Shown: positions 1 to 11,800 of the stretch, in pieces | How the letters are laid out: the number at the start of each line of letters is the position of its first letter | How positions within the stretch are numbered: the stretch's first letter is position 1 | Assembly: GCA_014529385.2 (NCBI GenBank) | Contig: CM043960.1 | Span: 26,921,896 to 26,985,895, forward strand | Source: Adiantum capillus-veneris | Taxonomy: Eukaryota > Streptophyta > Polypodiopsida > Polypodiales > Pteridaceae | DNA: 64,000 bases | Direction of reading: 5' to 3' | The notes under the pieces: generated by a model | The model's database searches: none | What the model was told of the DNA's origin: nothing | Seen by the model: only the letters and a program-made list of their open reading frames with translations | Translations under genes and position numbers: made by a program

Positions 1-605
1 ATACACATATTGCACCTTTGCAAGCCGCTTGCCATCATGGGTTTGCTTGAAATCCATGATACGTTCCTTCCAATGGTGTGCTCAATAAGCCATGTGCCTC
101 CTTGAGACCTTGTGTGCACCTCTTCAGTTGGGCTGCATTGTCACCCACATCAATCTCCATCATCACCCAACATCCACTATCGTCTTGTACATTGCACCAT
201 GAAATGGAAATTACACTCCTAGGTTGTCAAGTACCTACTGATTCCATGGAGAATAGTGGCACAAACTATAGACAAACACATGATTTATTTATGCACATCC
301 ATGTTCTTAGCTGCACAAAGAGCAAGATTCTTGGTGGTGCACAAAGACGGTTAATGTCACTTACTAATAACTATTATACTTCTCCACTTGCAAGTTGTCT
401 TAATGGAAAAGATAATGTTGCAAATATTGAGAGGGAAGTAGATTCTCCCTATGGAGGTTAATGGAGAAGGAGAAGGAACCCAGTTGATGAAAGAAAGAAG
501 GAAGATCTAGTAGAAGGATATGCTACAGATCCTCAGTTTTAGGTAGAGGTTTTTAGTGAGGCTCATGGAGTAATGGAGAACTTCAACTTGAGTAGAATGC
601 AATGA
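1..605. other. No recognisable gene
   Basis: I see nothing assignable here. The longest open frame (78-461, + strand, 127 codons) has no motif or family resemblance and low-complexity composition, so I do not call it a gene. The segment is AT-rich and resembles the decayed retroelement sequence that follows. Confidence 0.5.
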
Positions 606-609
606 GCTT

Positions 610-1523
610 CATTAGGAAGAGAATGGGGTCTAAGAGGGCCTCTTTATTTGGGAGTTTAAGGAAGTCAAACCTTTAGTATTAAGAAAGTAATCAAAAGACA
701 GCTTTTGAATTCAAACAGGTGAAATGGCTAGTTTATTGAATTCAAAGTTTCCCCCCGAAATGGAATTTAAAATCTAGCGGGTAAAACCATATCATGTAGC
801 ATATCTAGGGAAGAGATTGATGCATACATTGCAAATCTATGATCTCTACTCAAATCGGATATCATATGTGGGAGTTATGGAAGGCCAAAAATCATAAAAT
901 TTTCCACCTTCTTTTTGGGAAAAAAATGCATCCTTTGACCAGTCTTACACATCTCTTACATACCCACCATTCTTGCACACATGGCGTACACCTATTTGTC
1001 AAAATGTTAATCACCTCCATATAAGCTCATGGAAAATAAAGAGGCCCTCCTACACCCCATCCTCTTCCTAATGTGAGGAGGGAAAGGAGGTCAAAATTTT
1101 GTTGTAGAGCTTTTGGGAGGGGAAAGTGAAAGGAAGGAAAGAGAAGCAGCTTGCAAGGTGGAGTGAAGAGAAGAGAGAGATGGTACAGTAGACAGAGAGA
1201 GGGAGGGAATGATCAACACGTTTTTGGCGGGACCCCCTTTTAAGAGACAAGGGGGAGAAACTAGCAGTCACCCACTAAAGAGGGAAAGGATTGGTTTTCA
1301 CCCCACTATATAGAAAAAAGTTCAATTTTTTTGAATTTATAAGAGAATTTCTCTTTATCTTTATATTCTATAAAAGAGCACAAGTTTGACCACTTACTTT
1401 TAGGCCCTACCATACCCACCATTTCAATCCACATGGAATCCACCCATTTGTCCCTACCATAATCTCCCTTTTAATCCCATAGAAAATAAAGAGGCCACCT
1501 TAGACCCCATTCCCTTCCTAAGA
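610..1523. repeat. Inverted and direct repeat cluster (40-bp arms)
   Basis: A 40-base block at 610-649 recurs inverted at 1,034-1,073 with 37 of 40 positions matching. It recurs a third time near 1,484-1,523, in the same orientation as the second copy. The second and third copies are each preceded by a related stretch (about 958-1,000 and 1,411-1,453) containing ACCCACCAT and CACATGG, so they form a direct repeat about 450 bp apart. The 610/1,034 pair could be the ends of a ~465-bp foldback element; the direct pair could be decayed LTR ends. No clean target-site duplication was found. Confidence 0.5.
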
Positions 1524-2229
1524 ATTGAGGAAATTCCAAAAGAACCCGAGAAGAAGCAAACTGTTGAACCAACAACTGGGAGTAGAAAGCCACATGGATT
1601 GCAAAAGGCAAATAAAACAAAGTTGATGAATGGCAAGAACAACAACAATTGGCATCCAAGATTACAGAGAGCCTAGCAAGGAAGATGCCAGAACAACCAG
1701 AGTGTTCGAATGCTCGAACAATTCAAAAATTATAGTTTTAGCCTTTAGAGGCTCAAGAAGAGAAGCACTTCGGGCAATCGACTGAGGGGAAAACAACATC
1801 TGGATTGTACAAATCCATCATAGCTACAGTTTAGAGTTTTTTTGAAGAGGAAAGGAGTTAGATCAGAGACTTGATCGAGGCTAGAAGCATTGACATGGTG
1901 AAGGATCAGTTAGAGATTGCATTGCAGGATTAGCCAATTGCCAAACAAGGAAAGCCGGCTCAATGGGGTTGTGAAGATATTCAAGTGGAGGAAAGATCTT
2001 CCATTTTATATTGTAGTTTTTGGTAATGAACAAGACGAGATATATGTTAAGGTATATGAGAGGATCGAATCTATAAACTTCATTAGATAGAATAGGAATG
2101 CAAAAGCTTAAGAAAGAGTAGTGGACCTGGCAACCATAAGGGATGATAAGGTTCTAGTAATTCAAGTATATTACAAACTCAAACAACAATGGGAACCATT
2201 TTTTGGAGTAGTACTCAATGGGTGATCTT
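1524..2229 (+). other. Decayed gypsy gag/pre-protease sequence
   Basis: No open frame of note. The stretch lies immediately upstream of a recognisable retroviral-type protease remnant and is AT-rich with scattered stops in every + frame, as expected for decayed gag sequence. I recognise no gag motif, so the assignment rests on position only. Confidence 0.3.
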
Positions 2230-2546
2230 GAGTTAACATCCTTGGGGAACATGTGAGACAAAAACTAAGAATTCAAGATTTAGAATTAACACCATTCAAG
2301 GTAAGAATAACTAACCACAACGTAGTCCAAGCCATAGGACTAATTGAGAATATGCAAATCAAAGTGGAAAAAGAGAAATTTAAAACCAACTTCTTAGTTC
2401 TGGATATACAGGGAGTGTATAGGATGATTCTAGGCAGACCATGGATAAAAACGGCTAGGGCTATACATGACTATGCCAATCAAATATTAACCATTCAAGG
2501 GTCCACCAAGAGAATTCATATTAGAACAAACAATACAAGAAGTTAG
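2230..2546 (+). pseudogene. Ty3/gypsy aspartic protease remnant
   Basis: The translated frame ends in the pattern YRMILGRPWI followed by K-T-A-R-A-I-H-D-Y, matching the C-terminal half of plant Ty3/gypsy retropepsin-like domains (consensus ..LLGRPWL..A.A..S..). Upstream, in the same frame, the segment that normally reads D-G-G-S-x-V-N-I-L is present as N-G-stop-S-stop-V-N-I-L, so the catalytic Asp region is destroyed. In an active element this enzyme cleaves the Gag-Pol polyprotein. It is followed on the same strand by pre-RT and RNase H remnants in normal gypsy order. Confidence 0.75.
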
Positions 2547-3029
2547 AAAAAGGCTCTAAGACTAGAGGAGCTCTGTAAGAAATATGGAATGAAGAAAATT
2601 GAGAGGCAATTAACATCAATGAATACCTTCCCACTCATAGAACTAGACCCGACTACTATTTTGATGGATAAAGAGCAAGCTAATAGGCAGAGAGAGCAGT
2701 AACTAGGTCACTTCACGGAGCAAATAGTGGGGAAACAATCGTTCAATTGGATGGGCATGCACCAGAACAATCAGATCAAGAAAAGATTGATTTAAGACCA
2801 GTAGAAGAGCCTAGTCAGATGAATGAAAAAAGTTCAGATCAAGCTATTAAAAGAACAGAGACGGAGACTAGACCGGCAAAGCTAGATGACCCATTCAATG
2901 GATATGCAATAGGAAATTGTACAAAAAATGAGGCAAAATCATCGGCCAAAAGAAAAGGAGGAGGTACAAATTGGTTGCTCTTGATGATCAAGAGGTAGAA
3001 GAATAGACTCTCGGCACATATTAGAATCC

Positions 3030-3172
3030 TAGAATGGTTAAGATCAATAAGCATCTGAAGCTAGAGATTAAGGAAAAGGCTAGATATTTATTTGAAAAAT
3101 CTAAGGATGTGTTTGCGTGGGAACACACTGACTTGAAAGGCATTGATCCTAAAGTGGTCAATCTCTATAGTT
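3030..3172 (+). pseudogene. Ty3/gypsy pre-reverse-transcriptase remnant
   Basis: A short frame reads ..F-E-K-S-K-D-V-F-A-W-E-H-T-D-L-K-G-I-D-P.., the conserved lead-in to plant gypsy reverse transcriptase (typically YKDVFAWxYxDLKGIxP). The RT domain itself, about 600-700 bp in complete elements, is absent: only about 300 bp of scrambled sequence separates this motif from the RNase H remnant. The polymerase has therefore been deleted or rearranged. Confidence 0.65.
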
Positions 3173-3476
3173 GAATGGAAATTGGCAAAGTAGATTGGAT
3201 ATTCCATCTTCCCATTAGGCTAGGTTAGTATAGCTCCCATCGCCATCCCAGATGCTTCCCCATGTACATGAAAAACTACCTTATTGTCTTGAACTGGCCT
3301 CCTACTAATCACCTCCTTTATGCACTAGAAACTTTGCTGACATTCCTGGGTCAATGTGTTTAGGATGCCAGGATCAACTATACTTTAGTATCAATGACTT
3401 TAAGATCAAGTGGGTCAATGTGTTTGCGTGGGAACACACACTGACTTGAAAGGCATTGATCCTAAAGTGGGTCAAT
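3107..3476 (+). repeat. Local direct duplication of the pre-RT motif
   Basis: A block of about 56 bp at 3,107-3,162 (containing TTTGCGTGGGAACACA) reappears at 3,418-3,476 with a 2-base CA insertion and one extra G. The copies flank the place where the reverse transcriptase should be, so the duplication is probably part of the rearrangement that removed RT. Confidence 0.8.
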
Positions 3477-3485
3477 CCTAAAGTT

Positions 3486-3794
3486 GAACAAGGATACTCC
3501 ACTATAGAGAGAGAAGCACTAGGAATGGTTTTCAGTGTCACAAAGTTCAGACACTACTTGTTGGGCAAGCTATTCCAGTTCTACATTGATCATCAAGCAC
3601 TTCTCTTTCTGATCAACAAAGTGATCATTCAAGGTAGGTTGATCAAGAGTATGATGTTTCTGATGGAATTTGAATTTAGAATCTTCCATAAGGCAAGAAA
3701 GACACATTATGGTATAGATTTTCTTTCAAGAAATACAGAGGGTATATCAAACACATCACTAAGTGATGAATCTGTAGATGTTGATATACTTTAA
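3486..3794 (+). pseudogene. Ty3/gypsy RNase H remnant
   Basis: The frame carries Y-S-T-I-E-R-E-A-L-G-M-V, then K-F-R-H-Y-L-L-G and F-Y-I-D-H-Q-A-L, and ends with H-K-A-R-K-T-H-Y-G-I-D-F-L-S-R. This is the canonical order of the RNase H domain of plant Ty3/gypsy elements (TxREALxxVxAxxKFRxYLLG ... DHxxL ... GxxxxxADxLSR). The catalytic Glu of ERE and the Asp of the D-H motif are visible. The frame is open for 112 codons, but RT is missing upstream and the downstream integrase region decays quickly, so it cannot be functional. Confidence 0.85.
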
Positions 3795-4199
3795 AATGCA
3801 GCAATAGAAGGACAAGATCCAAAATGGTAGGACATGTATTACTTCCTTCTCGACCAATGCATGTATGCCACATCATTGGCAGTGACCATAAACCCAAGGC
3901 AGCAAGAGTATTGATCATTCATGGCAAGAATACGTTTAACTATGCATAGAGTGTGCAATCCTACACTTTGACCTGAATGTCTTGTGAAACTTTCTCCTTG
4001 GCCCACAGAGATTCCTGTATCACAACCTATGCTTTCACATTATACCCAGCACTCAAAGCGCGGAACATCCTCACCCTCTCCTTCCACTTCCACTACATTT
4101 GTAACCAAGCCTAAAACACCTAGGGTGAGTCATCTTCCTTGTAGGATTTCTTGCAGGACTCAAAAATGAACAAAACCAAGAAAATCTCAAAAAATCTAT

Positions 4200-5185
4200 A
4201 GGTAGATATGGATCAAGTAACATAGAAAATGGATGCACTGATCAATCAGACTCCACAAGAATTCTCTGTATCCCATAATAGCCTTGAGAAATATGTCTTC
4301 CACCAAGCAAAAAGAATGTGGGATGTAGTGGTAGTGTTAAAGGCCACCAAGATGAACTTTGATGTTGGAATCATTTAGCGGGCTATAGATACTTTTGATC
4401 CAAATAGTGGTACTACTGAGATCATGACAGACTAGTACAAGCCATAGCTGCAACTCTCTCTCATGTACTACACTTACCATTTGTCACCAAGGCCAAACTC
4501 TACTTAGCTGATGAAGATAGCCAATACCTAGAAGAGGATGAACGTGCTAAAAAGAGACAAAAAAGAGGAGCTTAAGGAGTTCCAGTAGCAGTATTGGAAT
4601 TCAAACCAATATACAAGTTCATTGTGGAGGCCATTAATTTGAAAAGAAACCCCACATATGTTTCAAAAAAAATGTTTGGTATGCTACTGGTCAGAATCAA
4701 GAATCCAAAGGTAGATATCAATGTAAGCACATTCCTACGCATAATAGTTTGACTCAACAAAAAGCCAAGGTAAAGACCTAGAATGTCTTCAAAGAACAGT
4801 ATGCCTGGCAATTCTCATACTGGGAAACCATGCATTCAAACTCATCCCAATGCAGACAAGGTCTGGAAAAGGCTTTGAGAAAAGGATCTAGAAGTACACA
4901 ACACCAACTAGGAAATCAAAGGCACTAATAAAGAAACAACCGGAGGTCAAGGAACAAAAAAAGAGATTGCAAAGAGAAATGAGATGGCAATAGTCACCAC
5001 TAGAGCCAAAAGGACAGTAGCACAATCAAAGGCTAGCACATTTGAAGCTGGTACAGCTAAGGTCATAGAGTCACCAGTGAAGAAACTAAAGACAATAGCT
5101 TCCCTGACATAATTACTCCGACAAAGCGTACTGATGCTAGGCAAGTCAAGGGAACTTCAATAGACAAACCAATTGAGTTTCCTCG
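4200..5185 (+). pseudogene. Coding remnant of unknown type, left part (split by E1)
   Basis: Several + strand segments look coding, with charged, non-repetitive composition, but are broken by stops and frame changes. One runs from about 4,212 (M-D-A-L-I-N-Q-T-P-Q-E-F) to 4,430; another at about 4,460-4,560 is rich in Glu, Asp and Lys; a third at 4,900-5,110 is Lys/Ala-rich. I do not recognise the family. A gag-like or extra ORF of a non-autonomous gypsy element is the best guess. The frame at 5,160-5,185 continues at 10,676 when element E1 and one copy of its target duplication are ignored. Confidence 0.4.
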
Positions 5186-5361
5186 TGTCAAGACAAGGGT
5201 CCTATGGGGCAAGGCCCAACCTAGGGGGTCAGGGACCTAGGCCAAGGACCTGGACTGGACCGGTGCGGACTGGGGATCCACTTAGGGCAAGTGCTAGGAG
5301 CTAGCCTATATAAGGGGCGGTAGGGTGGAGGATCCTATGTTCAGTTACCCTAGGTCTTATA
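5186..5361 (+). repeat. E1 left LTR
   Basis: The repeat begins TGTCAAGACAAGGG and ends GGTCTTATA. It holds a promoter-like CTATATAAGGGG near 5,307-5,318. The right LTR begins TGCCAGGACAAGGG and differs by scattered substitutions and one small gap. The terminal dinucleotides are TG and TA rather than TG and CA. Confidence 0.9.
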
Positions 5362-5362
5362 T

Positions 5363-5376
5363 TGGTATCAGAGCTC
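5363..5376 (+). promoter_or_regulatory. E1 primer-binding site (tRNA-iMet)
   Basis: TGGTATCAGAGCTC directly follows the left LTR. It is the standard complement of the 3' end of plant initiator-Met tRNA used to prime reverse transcription. Confidence 0.9.
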
Positions 5377-8300
5377 AAGGAAGAGCAAGCTATGGAGGGG
5401 AAAGGTAGGGTCATGGTTGCATGGCCATGCATGGCAAGGTCTTTTCCTCTCTCTGTCTCTTTGTCTCTCCCGACCGCAGGAAACGGTCCCTGCAGAGCCG
5501 AGCAAGGTCGACACGGAAGCTTGCGGGAAGGGGGTCTTAGTCGAGGAGCAGGGTGGCTGCGACCATCATCAAATCAAAAGTTCTCTCCCTCTTTCTGTTC
5601 GCCATACCCCATGGATATTTTTCCAACACACGGTCGCCCCCTGGTTTGGCCTGTACGACGCACCATGGAATGGGTCTTCTTCTGCGCAGATGACGGCCGC
5701 CATCGCTGTGAGGTGAGAAGGAGTCCACACGTTTTATTTATTTTTTAACTTTGGCCGCCCTAGGGTGCCCAAAGGGCCACCCAAGGGGCCCATCCCACCA
5801 TGGCAAAGGCCTACGACATCTCGGCTTCGAGCGGTCTTCGAGCAAGGCCTTCGCCTACCCCATGAAGACGGTCCTCAGGGTCACATGCACGAGATTTCCC
5901 AAGGGGAATGATCTTGATGCAAGCAGTTTTGACATTTCGATACAGTTGCAAGCCTCGAGCTGTTCAAGGAACACACAAGCTCCAGAAAGATACTTGCAAA
6001 GCATGTATGAGAAATCATGTAGCAGTTCCCGATTCTATGAAGGGTTCTTGGACAGCTCAATTTTGCTACAAGCAACGCCTACTCTTGGCATTATTGAAAT
6101 TCAGAAGAACGGAATCCAGGTAACTTCTTTAATTTTTTCATCTTGATGGTTTGTGAGTGTACATGTACGATCATCCAAAGCGTGCCGGCATAAATGCATC
6201 CAATGGGATTACACGGGAGCAAGGCTATATCCAAAGACGCTCATGGTCACAGTTTGTGTAACCCAACTAGACCATTGATGTTTTCACAAGCTCTTAATTC
6301 AGTTGCAAATTGGGATCAATCATTCGATTTTCGGGTTGGCAAGATTTTTCGGCGAGGGTGTACTTACGGAGGTAAGCAATTGATTTTTGTTTATTGAACA
6401 TCTGCTTGCTAACTATGATATGCAATAGCCGTCCATACATTTTAGGCACACAAAGTAGAAGCCGGGCTTGTGAAAATTATTGTAAGCACCAGAAATTTGA
6501 TTGGTCTAAAGAATGGACTCAAGCATGGCTGGAGTACCAACCGCCTTGCTCCACAGCACAGCTTCCCAGCGGTTTCATTTTGATGCAAAAGCATAGCAAA
6601 TTGGCACTATTTTAATATCTCAAGGAGATTGACACATTCTATTGCTTGACTTGATGAAGGGGGCACATTGTTCGGCATGACTGACTCCCAAGATGACCAA
6701 GGATGCTTCCCCATACAACTGGTTAATTTCAATTGCAATTGCTCGACATGGTCGATTCTTTTTGTCATGATATTTGCCGCCACATCCTTTTGCTCACAAC
6801 AAACATATTCATGTGAAGCAAGGCTTCAATTTATGACTCTTGCATTGAGATTTTTTCCGTTTGGGGTATGCTATGAGCACACACCTTTGGGGAATTTCTC
6901 CATATGCCTGCAGGATATTTCATGCCAACTTTCTCTCGCGCAACAGAGACATTTGAGCGAGTTTTTCTTCCCACATCTCAAGACAACTAGTTATAGCACG
7001 ATGACCAAGTTAGACCATGTTCAATACTGTTTATTTTTCCATGTTCATACATTTACATTGGAAAATAATGCTTCTGGTGCAAGGCACATTTCTTTGACAA
7101 TTTTACATGAAGCAAGGCTTCTCCCTTGTGCCAAGGTACTGCCCAATGACTTGGAATCACGGGCAGTGGCACGCACGTTTGAAAAAACTGTCAAAATAGG
7201 GCATATCACCTCATACAATTCCTACCAGTTAGCCTGTGCAAGGCACTCATGGTTTTGGCCCTCACGTTTGAGGCCATCAGTCTCACAAAGGGCTTAAAAA
7301 TATGTATGCAAGGCATGCTAACCAGGTGGCATGAATTCCACCACTTCAGAGATTACGCTTCCGCTATCACACCAGAAACTCTGTCACGGACAAACTAAGT
7401 TCTGGAATTTTTAAATTTTTGGTTGCTATGAACACATAATACCACTACATGGAACCTAAATCTAGGACTTATTTCACAGACAAAGTGCCATATTAAGTCA
7501 TTTTCGTAAAGTCACGAACCCATACATGGTAAGTGGGGCTATGGCTTGTGTTTTCTGTTACCTCTCTCGATGAGAGTGTTATACAGGCAGAGCATGCTTA
7601 TAGGGTAAGCTACAAGTCCGGCATAAGATGCATCAGAGGACATAGATTGGGCACAACTTATACAAGCTCGTCACTTCAGGAAAGTTCCTCAGCCCAGCAT
7701 GCTCGTCTTATCTCTCTTTCTTATTTCTCTCGTAGAATACTGCATACTTTCTAAGAAGCTTTTGCTACATGTTTCACTAGTGAGTCCTCCTGAGCCAAGA
7801 TGCTCTAACTCTCAGCTAGTAATTGGGAAAGATGCTATCCACATTAGTCTTCATCGGTTCAACGATTGAACACTAATTTCCATGAGGGCTATGAGCCACA
7901 CACGCTCGCTAAGAGCCATTGCTAAACCTAGGATAAGATCCACTTGTTGGTATTCCTTGGATGATTGTTCTCAAGATCGAACAGCTCCACCCAGTGGAGT
8001 ACACATTGACGTTAATTTACAAGAAAGCGTTTTGTCATTACGGATGTTTAGGGTGTCATTTTTGCACTACATGTTTTTAGTGCAACGCTCAAGTGCGTTT
8101 TTTATAATCTTAAACTCACACCGGCTGATCTCTACCACAGAGTATAGACGCAGCAATCAGTTGTGACAACATGGTTGTAAGGGAGGGGTAGTTCACTCGT
8201 GTGGGTCTCCTGCTCTCTCTATAGCACTTCGGAGTGTCTATGGACATACTGTTTTGGGGTAAGACCCAGCGGGTGATTGCTACATCACCCCCTAGGCATT

Positions 8301-10482
8301 AATGATCACAGTTTGATCTGCATTAAGGATCATAGTTGATCTCTCCCAGTTATACTTTCAAGGAAATAATTCAGCAATCTACCGCGGTAATAGACGAACA
8401 AACTTTTCAAGTTGATTCCACTCAATCTGTACACGGCTAACTATGTTGGTTATCGTTATCTGCTAGTTGAGCAGTTTCTACAAAGAGTCTTATCAAGGGG
8501 TTTGACTACATAGATTCTAATCCAAGGGAATGGTTTGCAAGGGCAACACCCCGGGCTCCCGGTGCAATGCTGTTTGTTTTTGTCCGGTAGGGGACATGCT
8601 CCTCTCCACTTGAATACGGGTAAGTGAACATTACGTTCAAATCTCCACGTACGCATCTATTGATTTGGTGTTATTCCATTTTTAGTATGCTTTGCTCGGC
8701 TTTTCAAGATGTACAAGTACGCTTGGATGTTACAGAGCCATGCCAAGAGCATGTCAGCACAAAGTACTTTGGGCCAAGTGTCCAATCTATCTTTCTGCCT
8801 TATGCTGTTACGAACTTACTTGTAGGGTTCAATTTGGCACATGTTGTCACATGGGATACAACATGGTCTCGAAACTCAAGGATTTTGATTTAGCCAGTGT
8901 GGAGCAAGGCTAATGAGGGTCCCTATCACTCCCGTCGTAGAGTGTTTGTAGTTACCTCCACACACAAGTACATCTTGTACTTGAAGGATGTTCTTTTTTA
9001 CACATCCTTACATGAGACATATTCCACATGTGGAGAATATGAGTCTCTGGACTGACCCTGGCGCCATTATTTCAATTATGTGTCACGACAAAGTCCCTAG
9101 GTGCTGGTCACATCTATTTTCTAGACCATTTTTAGCACGACGTATCAGGAGAAATTTCGTGGCCAGAAATTGTCGGATACTTAGAATGACTTGTTAAGGT
9201 ACAAGTACTGCTAAACAAAATTACAGATGGTTGTTTATACATATAGCAAGGCTATAAGTTGTTAATGAAAAAGTTTCATTGTCTGTACCTAGAAGTGATC
9301 AATGTTTCACCTTCTATTGCCATTGAGATGTTTCAGCAAGGCTTGCAAAAGATTGCAATGAAAGTATTTAGTTTCTTTTCAGAACTATTTACATTCTTTT
9401 TTAATGTGTGCTACGCGCATCACATTTTGCCGTAAGTATTGGCAAGGATCATTATGGATATACAGGTTCGGGTTAGTTTTTGGTAAATGCATGCACACTA
9501 GGTGTTATGGGCCCTAGTGTTTAGCAAAGGCTGATTTGGAACGGCATGCATATTCCTCAGGTTGTTGCTTATGAATCATTTTGCACTCTATGTGCACTAT
9601 CTCTATGAGATTACTTTTGGGTCTACTAATCACCAATAGAGGTCATGGCTCGGTTTGGGAAGTTAACCACGATGGTTATTTCGGACATTGTTGATTCCTC
9701 ACCAATGTTATACACTGCTATGATTCCCCATTTACCAATCATCTGGGACGACTGTCTGTAAATCGTGAGGAAAACACACCTCAGTACTGTCAGTTATCCA
9801 AGGGGATAGGCAGATTACAAAGAGTTATCTTGTGCTAAAGGATCTGCTAAGAGCATACGTTAGCACAACGCATTTCTAAATAGATGATTTTCTCCCTATT
9901 CTAGAATTTGCTTAAGTACGATTTTTGACTTTGAACACCTCTTGTGGTGGGGTTGGAGAGTGTGTCAATACCTTCATACATCAAGGACTTACCAGGTGTG
10001 CTGACAAAGTATGTTGGCAAGTAACCTTCATTAGGGATGAACATGTACTTCTTTGTGTTCCAAACTATTCAGAATTCTAACACGAGGACATTCCCTATCT
10101 ACGGACTTTTCAAGATACTCAGGCGAGTAGGAAATCTGGCTCACAACTGCATGGAAATTTACACCAAGGTTTCCTTGCATTATTCTAGTACCTTCAGAAG
10201 ATCTGAAAACTGGTTATGCCTTTGGACAACTCTTAGTTTTGTTTACTCCTTTACAGTACTCAAGTGAGTTGTAAATGGAGTTACCATTTAGACCCAAGTG
10301 GTTGCAAGCGGACAACAATGTTGAAAATCAAGACGTTGCTCTTGGTTTCATTGAACCTCCTCAGTGCACCAATTATCGGTCATCCAGACAACTGACTCAC
10401 TTATGGGACATCAATAAAGAAAACATCAGTATTCTTAAGAAGATATTACTACTTGTGTTTTCGAGGACGAAAACTCTTTCTT

Positions 10483-10495
10483 AAGGGGGGAGTAA
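10483..10495 (+). promoter_or_regulatory. E1 polypurine tract
   Basis: AAGGGGGGAGTAA abuts the right LTR at the position of the plus-strand primer. The preceding bases encode the remnant Pol C-terminus (V-F-E-D-E-N-S-F). Confidence 0.85.
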
Positions 10496-10670
10496 TGCCA
10501 GGACAAGGGTCCTACGGGGCAAGGCCCAACCTAGGGGTCAGGGACCCAGGCCAAGGGCCTGGACTGGACCAGTGTGGACTGGGGATCCACTTAGGGCAAG
10601 TGCTAGGAGCTAGCCTGTATAAGGGGCGGTAGGGAGGAGGATCCTATGTTCAGTTACCCTAGGTCTTATA
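10496..10670 (+). repeat. E1 right LTR
   Basis: Near-identical partner of the left LTR, ending GGTCTTATA, followed by target duplication CCTCG. Confidence 0.9.
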
Positions 10671-10988
10671 CCTCGTACCCTGTTGGAGACAATTATTGAA
10701 AAAGAGAAGACTATTGATAAGGAACAGACTCCACCTACTAACAAAGGCAAAGATAGTATATCTCAATCTCAGCTAGCTTTAGTCACCTACAAAATGGTAT
10801 AGCCAACTCAATTGAATAGGCTCTAGAGGTTACAAAAGAAGCCCCTCCATGATAAGATGGTCATTCAAAAAGCTGACAAGGTACTTATGCCTTATCACAT
10901 CCCTCTGATAGTGTATGAAACCGTCGAAGATGATGTAGACACCATTACAGATGGATGTGTGGCTACAATCATGCTTGGATAAAATATG
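10671..10988 (+). pseudogene. Coding remnant of unknown type, right part
   Basis: After the E1 target duplication, the frame that was open at 5,160-5,185 continues for about 35 codons (T-L-L-E-T-I-I-E-K-E-K-T-I-D-K..). It then shows TAG stops at about 10,799 and 10,823, but stays coding-like to 10,980 (H-I-P-L-I-V-Y-E-T-V-E-D-D). Composition is acidic and charged. I do not recognise the family; it is the downstream half of the remnant at 4,200-5,185. Confidence 0.4.
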
Positions 10989-11800
10989 TGAGGTCTCCAG
11001 CCCCGAGAAGATTGGTGCGACTTGATAGATGGCCTTCCTTTATTCGCAAGCTCCATTGACGACACCCTACACCATTTCCACAAAGCAGAGATACAAGCAA
11101 TAGAAGAGAGGAAGTCCTCTATCCATAGTGATTGTGGTTGTAAGAGTCATACGCCATAGGCCAGGTCGATAAATCAAGGTATTCTAATGGAGGCTATATC
11201 CTATAACATAGAGATTAAATCCCATTGACATATGTAGAACCATAAACAACGCCTTTTTCCCCACATTTAGAGGCACGACTGCCATTCATAAACCCTAAAT
11301 ATGATATGAGACATAGTCTAAACTAACTAGTAATCTTGTGAAAAGTACCCAGCTAAGCGGGTCCATAGCTTTGAGAGGCACGTATATTTTGGGACTTCTC
11401 AACTCTTGGCACAATGAGTTTCTGATTTTGCTTCTCTTAATAAGAGGGAGTGGAGAGTTTCTTGACTTATTAAGACCACCCATCCTTGACTGGCAACTTG
11501 AGCTAGCCCCCACTTTCCACCCCACACTCACACTTTTTAGCTTGTTTTCTAATTACTACCACACTATTTTACATATACGAGAAGTGTTCCTTAATTAATT
11601 TCAGACACAGGTTGTTTTATACAGTCCTTCAAACAATACCAAAAAAGTTCAAACACGGCCTAATGAATACAGTCCTATAATTCAACAAAAATAACTTTTC
11701 CAATTTTTCATGAGTTGCCGCTACCTGTGGACTTTCTCTGTCTAACCAACAGAGCCTTTGCAAAGGATTTATTCACTAACTGTAAATTGTGCAACCTTCC
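10989..11800. other. No recognisable gene
   Basis: Short open frames on both strands (for example 11,295-11,531 minus and 11,338-11,598 plus) overlap each other and have no motif. The stretch resembles decayed retroelement internal or LTR sequence; I see no repeats or promoter elements that I can support. Confidence 0.4.

Larger units (their letters stand above)
5186..10670 (+). mobile_element. E1: complete non-autonomous LTR retrotransposon
   Basis: Two LTRs of about 175 bp (5,186-5,361 and 10,496-10,670) bracket a 5.1-kb internal region. The element is flanked by a perfect 5-bp target duplication CCTCG (5,181-5,185 and 10,671-10,675). A primer-binding site complementary to initiator-Met tRNA (TGGTATCAGAGCTC) follows the left LTR, and a purine tract (AAGGGGGGAGTAA) precedes the right LTR. 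No integrase, RT or protease is present. The only trace of a polyprotein is the frame V-F-E-D-E-N-S-F just before the purine tract, which resembles the usual C-terminal end of plant gypsy (chromovirus-like) Pol. The element therefore looks like a gypsy derivative mobilised in trans. The longest internal open frame (6,668-7,297) has no recognisable domain. Confidence 0.9.

Noticed and set aside
6668-7297. 209-codon open frame inside E1
   Set aside because: Composition is Cys/Phe/Leu/Ser-rich without domains, and the element otherwise lacks coding capacity; other frames nearby are of similar quality. Not supported as a gene.
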